NCBI GenBank assembly: GCA_019693395.1
Contig: JAAMXP010004010.1
Span: 1-10,780, forward strand
Length of the DNA stretch: 10,780 nt
Reading direction: 5' to 3'
From: Ettlia oleoabundans
Taxonomy: Eukaryota > Chlorophyta > Chlorophyceae > Chlamydomonadales
A model generated the notes under the pieces. The model worked only from the letters and a program-made list of their open reading frames with translations, was not told the origin of the DNA and did not search any database. A program made the position numbers and the translations under genes. Below, one piece after another: positions 1 to 8,500 of the stretch (position 1 is its first letter; every line of letters starts with the position of its first letter).

Positions 1-192
1 CGCGCATACTTGAACCCTTTTCTTGGCTATTGGGTCCCCCCGGCTTTGTCGGGCACTATATGACAAACCCATCGATCATTGCCCTTTAGTGCTGTGGTAC
101 TTCCAGCGACCGCAACCAATCCCCGCCGCTGCTACCATCAGTGGAGACTCTGCTGAGACCTCGCTGATGTCCCCATGCCGCTCCACGCTCAC
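1..192 (-). other. Intron or readthrough 3' end of the GAF-like gene
   Basis: Following the GAG|GTGAGC donor, the minus-strand frame stays open for 38 more codons to a TGA at 78-76. This stretch has no recognisable domain and is less protein-like than the exons. I favour intron sequence with the next exon outside the window, but a terminal exon ending at 76 cannot be excluded. Confidence 0.4.
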
Positions 193-977
193 CTCCATGA
201 GCTGGACGCTGGCGTGACTGATGAGGCAGCCCATCTCCTGGGCCCACTCCTGCAGCCAGCCGCTATCTATACTGGGCGCGCCACCACGGCCACCGACCAG
301 CACCGACCCCACCACTCGCCGCTTGACCTCCAGTGTCAGTGGCCGCTGCTCGCCGCCGCCACCGCAAGCCAGCGGCGCAACCAACAGCCAGTCAATGCCA
401 GCCGCATGCAACTGTTGCCAGTCGTCTAACTGTTCTCTGCAGCAGTGATATTGGGGGAGGAGGGGGGGGGTTTGTCAACGGAAGAGCAGAAGACAGAACA
501 GGCTTGCCTTGAAACACTGGAAGCAGCTGCCGCTACCCTCCGGCGCAGCCTGAGGTCAGGGCGCCTGTAAGGCATGCGTAAGGCATGCCGCCGCACCTGT
601 CATGGGTGTTGGCATCGACGAAAACCAGCTCCTGCTGCTGGATGGCCCTCAGGGTGGCGCTGGGAGCCGAGATGCCGAGGAAGTGGGCGGGGCTGACTTG
701 CTCCGAGGGCAAGCCGTCCCGCAGCAGGTCGAAGGCCTCCAAGTCCTCACCATTTGCAAGAACAATGCTGCAATGGGGAAGGAATTGGGAAAAGCTCGTG
801 GGATGAGTGGGATGGCAGCGCTTCGGGGCAAACCCAGGCTCTGGATGCTTACATGACAACCTCGGTGTTCCTCCTGAATGCCGCTCGTAATCCCTCCTTC
901 GCGGCGGGAGGCAGGGCGCCGTGTGTCACAAGGGCTGCCGCCAATGAAGCTGCCCAGTCCACTGTAGCCGCCGGCAT
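193..977 (-). CDS. Probable GAF-domain protein, N-terminal part (3' end uncertain)
   Basis: Three exons join in phase on the minus strand: 977-853 (41 codons + 2 nt), 767-597, and 436-193, giving 180 residues. Donors are CAT|GTAAGC, CAG|GTGCGG and a textbook GAG|GTGAGC at 193/192; acceptors are TTGCAG and TGCAG. The ATG at 977 is the first after an in-frame TAA at 1046-1044, which supports this start. The product begins MPAATVDWAASL and has a helical stretch with KEGLRAAFRRN, then VVIIVLANGED, then a hydrophobic/small-residue pattern with LLVAPLA and GSVLVGGRGG, closing with a helix WLQEWAQEMGCLISHASVQLM. The alternation of strands followed by a final helix rich in Leu/Ala resembles a GAF ligand-binding/dimerisation domain as found in phytochromes, phosphodiesterases and cyclases. 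That family call is inference from pattern, not from an alignment. After 193 the gene either continues past the left edge through an intron or, if the donor is not used, ends in frame at a TGA at 78-76. The ligand and any effector domain are unknown. Confidence 0.55.
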
Positions 978-1622
978 TGATGCAGCTGTGCACAAACTAC
1001 CGAGGCGATCAAGTGGATGCACAAACTGATGAGATGGGGCGGATTAACTCCCCCTATTTTTCTTGGCTACGATTTTGGCTGACGTGGTAGTTCGTGGTAG
1101 CTCCTGCGCGCGCAAGCGATTCTGGCAAACCGTCATCGGATCTGGGGGCTCACCGTTATCTGCATATATAGCCCTGGGCCCAACTTTAACAGTTGCCAGC
1201 CTCAGAGCGATTGAAGGTGTTGTCACTGCCGGGCACACAATAGCGGCTCGCGCATACGCCCGACAAACCGGCAAAGTAAGTCGCAAGACATATATAGTTC
1301 TTATATCGATGCCCAGAGGGGGGGGGGGCCGCTGTGGCTGCAGGAGCCTGAGTTCCTGCCGCCATCAGCGTCAACCTGCCCCCTCCGCCACTGCCTAGCA
1401 GCCCAGTTGACCACAACCGCCCCTAGAGGGACGCGTCTTTGTACGCACCTGCAAGGCTTGAGATCAACAGGGAGTTGCATCAGTTCTGGCTGCGGGCATG
1501 CCATGCTGCTTCACCGGGCTGTCTGCCCATTGGTGTTTGCTCCTCTGCTCTTATCGGTCTCTGGCTTGGTACGGCCATCCACCGACCATTGTGGCACTAC
1601 AATTACAACACTGGCAGGAGCG
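978..1622. promoter_or_regulatory. Divergent upstream region of the GAF-like gene and RAB11
   Basis: These 645 bp separate two divergently transcribed start codons, and no reading frame in them looks like protein. Visible elements are two identical 9-mers CATATATAG at 1163-1171 and 1289-1297 (possible TATA elements), an 11-nt G run at 1318-1328, a duplicated TGCACAAACT at 989-998 and 1018-1027 just upstream of the minus-strand ATG, and a 10-bp tandem CGTGGTAG-containing repeat at 1083-1100. Upstream ATGs before RAB11 include one in frame at 1503. Transcription starts cannot be read from sequence, so the division between promoter and 5' leaders is unknown. Confidence 0.5.
1163..1297. promoter_or_regulatory. 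Duplicated TATA-like element CATATATAG
   Basis: CATATATAG occurs at 1163-1171 and again at 1289-1297, 126 bp apart, in the divergent intergenic region. The second copy lies about 330 bp before the RAB11 ATG and the first about 190 bp before the ATG of the GAF-like gene. Its function as a TATA box is inferred from composition and position only. Confidence 0.3.
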
Positions 1623-3550
<1,928 letters not shown>

Positions 3551-3581
3551 CTGTCCCAACAGAGGCCTGCCATCTGCGGTG

Positions 3582-3586
3582 TGTAA
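3582..3586 (+). terminator. Candidate RAB11 poly(A) signal TGTAA (proximal)
   Basis: TGTAA, the usual chlorophyte polyadenylation signal, lies 32 nt after the RAB11 stop codon. If used, the 3' UTR would be very short; the copy at 3786-3790 is the alternative. Confidence 0.35.
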
Positions 3587-3774
3587 CCCAGCTACCCTTC
3601 ATGCAACCATATCATTAGCAGTCATACACATGCTCAGCCTATTACCCCTTTACTTTCTCCAGGCAAAGTGAGGTCAGCCGTCACCACAAGCTTGCTGTCC
3701 CTGCACACCCCTTCAGTAAGGTTGTTTGTCCAATTATGCTTGAAACAGCCAGCAAAGCAGTTGCCTACAGAGGG

Positions 3775-3779
3775 TTACA
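3775..3779 (-). terminator. Candidate LSM4 poly(A) signal TGTAA
   Basis: TGTAA on the minus strand, about 255 nt downstream of the LSM4 stop codon. It is the only TGTAA I found on that strand between the two convergent genes. Confidence 0.5.
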
Positions 3780-3785
3780 TGTTAT

Positions 3786-3790
3786 TGTAA
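3786..3790 (+). terminator. Candidate RAB11 poly(A) signal TGTAA (distal)
   Basis: A second TGTAA on the plus strand, about 236 nt after the RAB11 stop, a more typical algal 3' UTR length. It sits 7 bp from the minus-strand TGTAA of LSM4. Confidence 0.45.
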
Positions 3791-4032
3791 TGGGTTTGTA
3801 CAATATCGGACAGGTAGTGGTAGCAGCCTCAACGTCAATGAATGGAAGAGAGAGTGGCAGTCAGGTTGGGTGGGTGGCTGTCAGAAGAGTCGGATCTTGC
3901 AGCAGCGGACAAGCCAGCGACCAGATGTGAAGCTCAAGAAAAACATAGCAGGCATGGCTGCAGCACAAAAAAAACTGGCTGCGTTGCCAGAGAGGTCACA
4001 AGGCGAATGCCGTTGTTTGATTTGGGCAGCAG

Positions 4033-5302
4033 TCAGCCCCTGCCACCGCGGCCGCCACCTTCGCCCCTCCCTCCCCTGCCGCCCTCGCCGCGGCCCCTGC
4101 CGCCATCCCTTCCTACGCCCCCACGGCCACCGCCTCTGCCACCACGGCCCCTGCCACCGCCTGCGGGCCGCTTCTCTGCAACACAAGCCAGATGAGACAA
4201 TGGAGCTTGATGAATCGGCAGGCTACAGGAACCAGCTGCTCGGCTATATAAGGCCCAACTGCCACCGTCCTGCCAGCGCCAACACACCACACCCTCTTTA
4301 CAACAGTCGGTCAGCCCCAATGCTGCCCCTCCTGCCTCTCCAATCCCTGCTGCAACAGCCCCAGGCTCACCGTCCCGCCTGAAGTCAGCCTCCTTGGCTT
4401 TGTCCAGTACCTGCAGCATCAAAGGAACGCCACTTGATGAAATATGCTGCATGAAGTATAACCCTCGATCCAAAATGATGGACTGAATGATGCATCATGT
4501 TCTTGAAGGTGATGAGGCAGTGTGCGAGCCCCCATCGCCTCGCCTCATCTGGCACTCGAAGGTACTTGATTGTGTTGCCGCGAATATATGCTTCAGGCAT
4601 GCGCCAAAACCGATCTCCATCCTGCAAGATGGCATGCCCATGGTTGCACACGTTAGTACTTGGGAAGAGCGACAAAGAGTTCCAACGCGTCTCCGGGAAG
4701 GTTTGCGTGCCGTGGCAGCTGACTGCTGGAATAAACCGCGAGGCTGCAGTTTTGGCCCCTCGGCTGCGGCACCCACACCCACCTTGGATGTGCAAATGAC
4801 CTCGCGCAAGTGGATGTTCATCCAAGTGTCGCACTGCACCATGTGCCCATTGTACGTCTCGCCATTCTTCAACTCAACCAGCTGGATGACAAACACACGG
4901 GTTTAAATAGGCGGAGTTGATTATTCCACACTTTGCTATCCCTTGGGACACAACTTGAAACGGGTGCTTAACGAGGGCATGACTGGAGTGCATTGATGTC
5001 CCTGTATGTGTTGAGACAGTGAACACAAATTTGGGTGGTTTGGGGGCAGGAGCAGGAGGGCGGTGGGGGCACGCCAGTGGCTGCGGCACCCTCTGGAGCG
5101 GCGTCCTCTGGACCGCTTGTTTCCTATGCAGACAACCAAGGGCGGAAAGCCCTCAGCCCAGGCCTGACTGATGTAGGACAACGGGAGCGAGAGTTTGCGC
5201 AGGCGAGCCTGAGGAGTCAACGCCTGCTAATCAGCGCAGCTCGATGCGTGCACTCACCACAGGATGGGCCTGCGACGTCTTCAGCAGGACTAGGGGCAAC
5301 AT
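4033..5302 (-). CDS. LSM4: U6 snRNA-associated Sm-like protein LSm4
   Basis: Five minus-strand exons: 5302-5258, 4881-4783, 4621-4544, 4410-4371, 4175-4033; total 134 aa, close to plant and animal LSm4. LSm4 is a subunit of the Lsm2-8 ring that binds the 3' end of U6 snRNA in the nucleus and of the Lsm1-7 ring that promotes decapping in P-bodies. The product starts [15 protein letters not shown] and continues [12 protein letters not shown] (Sm1, about residues 16-40), then [19 protein letters not shown] (Sm2, 50-68, with the IRGNTI core), LRVPDEV, and an RG-rich tail of about 46 residues (89-134), such as [13 protein letters not shown]. An in-frame TGA at 5317-5315 makes the ATG at 5302 the first possible start. 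Intron 3 needs a GC donor (GAG|GCGAGG) to keep the conserved VPDE-VLDK junction; a GT donor 12 nt upstream (CGA|GTGCCA) would delete VPDE in frame. Intron 4 (4370-4176, 195 nt) has no in-frame stop, so its retention would insert 65 residues. The gene shares a 234-bp upstream region with the caprin-like gene. Confidence 0.95.
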
Positions 5303-5315
5303 TGGCACACTTGAT

Positions 5316-5321
5316 CACGTG
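5316..5321. promoter_or_regulatory. G-box CACGTG
   Basis: A perfect CACGTG palindrome within TGATCACGTGCGC, 13 nt upstream of the LSM4 ATG and next to the first AACTTGCCGAAAA repeat. G-boxes bind bZIP and bHLH factors in the green lineage; whether it is used here is unknown. Confidence 0.35.
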
Positions 5322-5324
5322 CGC

Positions 5325-5445
5325 AACTTGCCGAAAACCCGGCTGGTTCTGGCAAAACCGTGGATCAGATCGCAACCATGAAAAGGAAATAACCGACGTT
5401 GACGGCACCACCAACTTGTGCTCTTGAAAAGAAACTTGCCGAAAA
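5325..5445 (+). repeat. 13-bp direct repeat AACTTGCCGAAAA in the shared promoter
   Basis: Exact copies at 5325-5337 and 5433-5445, 108 bp apart, both inside the 234-bp divergent region. A chance exact 13-mer pair in so short a stretch is unlikely, so a shared cis element or a small local duplication is plausible. Confidence 0.5.
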
Positions 5446-5525
5446 GACAGGCCGGTCTCAGCCTCCCTGGACCCCCGGCAGTGCCCCTTTCATTCAGGCG
5501 CCAGTTTCGGACGCAGCCACCTTGC

Positions 5526-5537
5526 ATGGCAAGCTGA
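5526..5537 (+). other. Three-codon upstream ORF overlapping the caprin-like start (TGATG)
   Basis: ATG-GCA-AGC-TGA at 5526-5537 encodes Met-Ala-Ser. Its stop overlaps the A of the main ATG at 5537, giving a TGATG termination-reinitiation arrangement. Neither ATG has a strong purine at -3; both have G at +4. Its presence in the mRNA depends on the transcription start, which I cannot see. Confidence 0.35.
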
Positions 5538-8500
5538 TGGCGCCAGCCAGCAAGCCCAATGGCACCGCAGCCGAGCCTGTGGAGTCCCCCGTCGTGGCGG
5601 TGCTGTCCAAGCGTCTTCGCAACTTAAGAAAGAGGCTGCGGAATGCGGAGGAGATTCAGGCGAAGCTGGACGCTGGCAAGGCTCTAAACCCCGACCAGGT
5701 GCATGGCACGGACGCCCGACCGGCCCGTGCAGCCGCCTCGCGGCTTGCAAGCGGGATGTCCTGTCCCCACCGCGCCACGCTGTGCAAGCCAACAGCAGGC
5801 CGCATGCCTGGGGGCTGACCCGCTGATCCCCGCACAGCGCCCGGCTGAGCCCTCGATCGCTGACCCATCAACTTAATCTTGCAGGAGCTGGCCTTGTCCA
5901 GCAAGCCCGGCCTCCTGGCGGCGATCGAAGAGCTGGAGAAGATGACTGCCGGTCTCAAGGAGGCGCTCAAGGAGGAGCTGGTGACTGCGGCTGCAGAGGC
6001 TCGTCAGAAGGCGCTGGAGGAGGCGGAGGCAGGTGGGCAGGGCTGGGGTGAAGCCGTGAAGAGGCCGTTGGCTCCGCAGTCGGTTTGGCACAGTGCTTGC
6101 CCTCCTTTCCCGCAGAGCAGCTGCCACTGGTAAAGCTGACATGCCTTTCTGAATTGGTGCGCGTCATTGCTAACTCGCGTGCAGCGGCACAAAAGAAGGC
6201 TGAGCAGCAGAAGGGGGAGGCCGAGTATGCCGCGGAGCGGGAGGCTGCAGTTGCTGCTGCTAGGGAGGAGGGCAAGGCTGAGTTTGAGGCTGAGAAGGTG
6301 CGCTGCCCAGCTGTTTACAGCCCAACTCCTTTGTGCGTATGGCACACGTATGTGGCAAGGCAGTGCAGTGCGATGCAGTAGCTCGGCCATAGGAAGCATG
6401 TGCCTGCGTTGCAAACAAGTGCACCATGCTGTTGCATGAGCAAAAGCCTCATGGCACTCCAGCTGCCCCTTGTTGCCAGCCATTTTTTGCAGGACAATGC
6501 TCTTTGCTTCACGCTTCCTTCGCTGATGGCTGTACTGTGCAGGAGAAGGCCGTGAGCAGTGCTGTGGCTGAGGCGGTCGCTGCTGCCAAGGCGGAGGCGG
6601 AGGCTGCCACCGCAGAGGCGCTGGAGGCGGCTCGGGCCGAGGCACGAGCTGCGGCTGTGGAGGAGACTGCCGACATGCTGCTGGACGTCATGTACTTGGG
6701 CACAGTGAGATTCAAACTGTTACAACAACACTCGATGCCGTGGACAGGGTTGTGTTATCCAGAATCAAAACATGCTGGATTTGCTTCTGCCTCCTCAATT
6801 CTGCGTGTTGGGCACTGTGGTGCTGGTTGTTGCCTTCTCAGCTGCTGCGAGCTCTGCATGTCATCGCTGGCCGCCAAGGGACAGAGTGGTTGGGCAGGGC
6901 AGTGCCTATGTCTGGCAGAAGCCTGCAGCTTGGTCAGCTTACCAGCAGAGCAGCAGCATCCAGTGATTGCAGCATTTGTTGAGGCTGACTGAGGAGGAGC
7001 TCTCATTGACGTGTGATCGACTAAGCAGGCGCAGCAGCAGCAGCGTGGGGCGCAGAGAATTTGTCAGTGTGCTGGCTGCCCTCGCGGGGCCTCAGGCTCT
7101 GTGCTGGACTCCAGCAGCTATTCCCCACCCTCGAGCCCCATGCAGTGCCCAACTTATACCACCACCTGCCTGTCCCCCTGTCATGACCGCAGAACTTTGA
7201 CACCTTGACCCGCACCCCTTACCTCGCCCAGATTGCGTACCACGAGCGCGCACACGCTGTGGCCTACGCCCAGCACTTTGGAGTGCAGCTCACAGGTGGG
7301 CGACTGGGTGGTGCCTGCTGCCTGGCTAGTTCTCATGGTGCCTGCTGCCTGGCTGCCTGGGGCTCCTGGCTGATTTCCTGGCTTCCTGTCTGACTGGGGT
7401 TGGTTGTGTGCATTGAAATTGGCGGAGCAGCTAACTGAGTGGGGTTTGGCTTACGCATGATTGGCGGGGCTGCTCAAAAGCTATGCTTTCCCTGCCTGTT
7501 GCAACCCTGCACCATGTGCTGCCTTCACAGTATTCTTTGTCCCACTGCCTTCTTCCCTCGCTGTGCTGGTGCTGTGCAGACGAGGACCTCAGCGCTGTGG
7601 TCCTGCTGAGCCACGCTCTGTCTATGCGCCTGCCCCTGGGGGCCCCCATCAGCCACGCAGAGGCGCTGCAGCACTGCAAGGAGCTGGCCGCCCAGCTGCT
7701 GCAGCGCAGCACGGAACACCAGGCACTGCCGCCCGGCGCACCACCCATCACCCCTCTGACATGTGCGTGTGGTGGAGCCGAAATTGCATCTGTTTGGGTG
7801 GGAGTGGGGCGGGCGCACCCGGTCCAAATTGTGTCCGTGTCTGGGTGGGCTGCGTGGCCATAGCTGTAGCTGCATCTGGATGGCCTGTGTATTGTGGGGC
7901 GGCAAGTAACCAGAAATTGTTTGCCCTTGTATGGAGAGGTGCTGGCTGCACCACTTGAACTTGTAGAGCCCTGGGTGTGCTGATTCGGACTGCAGCTTTG
8001 ACCATGCTGTGCCTCTGCCTGCTGTGCAGACGCTGAGCTGGCGGACAAGCTGGCGGTTATCAAGTCGCTGCAGTTCTTCCCCCTGGTGCCCCCCTACCCC
8101 GTCCCCGCCATGGTGCAGCCAGCCTCCAAGCCAGCCTCACCCACACCGGCTCAGGCTGCCGAGGAGGTGGCCGCCCCCTCTGCCGCCACGCCGGCGTCGG
8201 CGCAGGCTGCAGCGCCCCATGCCGCTCCCCCCGCCGCTGCAGGCGAGCTGCCCACTGCCGAGCAGGCTGCCGCCTCTGGCCAGAACCTGGTGGTGCACTT
8301 CTTCGGGGGCGCTGCTGCTGCGGCAGCCACAGCCGCCGCGGAGCCTGCTACCGCTGCGGCAGAGGCAGCGCCCGCTTCTGCCCCTGCCCCTGCTCCTGCG
8401 CCCGCGGAGGGGGATGCAGCTGGCGGCACCGTCGACGCGGGTGCCGATGACGAGGACGCTCGCTACCCTGTGATCCACCAGGTGCGATTGGATGGGTTTG

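Larger units (their letters stand above)
3551..4032. other. Convergent 3' regions of RAB11 and LSM4
   Basis: No coding sequence is supported here. It contains the 3' UTRs of the two converging genes with TGTAA signals on both strands, and is otherwise AT-richer than its surroundings. Open frames through 3840-4030 are antisense or out of frame to LSM4 and have no protein-like features. Confidence 0.6.
5303..5536. promoter_or_regulatory. Bidirectional promoter/leader region of LSM4 and the caprin-like gene
   Basis: Only 234 bp separate the two divergent start codons, so core promoters and both 5' leaders must share this space. I see a palindromic G-box CACGTG at 5316-5321, two exact copies of AACTTGCCGAAAA at 5325-5337 and 5433-5445, and no TATA box. 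Short ATG-stop units are present on both strands around 5377-5380, and a three-codon upstream ORF touches the caprin-like start. Assignment as a bidirectional promoter follows from the geometry; the activity of the elements is inference. Confidence 0.65.

Noticed and set aside
21..1070. Shared TTTTCTTGGCTA near 20 and 1060 as ends of a mobile element
   Set aside because: A lone 12-mer with no inverted termini or target duplication, and the sequence between is an intact intron-containing gene.
1063..1398. 111-codon plus-strand open frame between the GAF-like gene and RAB11
   Set aside because: It is somewhat protein-like at first but runs into a poly-G tract, shows no motif, and sits in the divergent promoter region.
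4428..4500. Possible box C/D snoRNA in LSM4 intron 3 (TGATGA-like, CTGA and an ATGATGCATCAT palindrome)
   Set aside because: Boxes are imperfect, on the wrong strand or badly spaced, and there is no terminal stem; the palindrome alone is not evidence.
6004..6645. 213-codon minus-strand open frame
   Set aside because: It overlaps caprin-like exons 2-4, whose biased Ala/Glu codons suppress antisense stops; the translation is low complexity.
7431..8063. 210-codon minus-strand open frame
   Set aside because: It is antisense to caprin-like exon 7 and neighbouring introns, with no protein-like segment.
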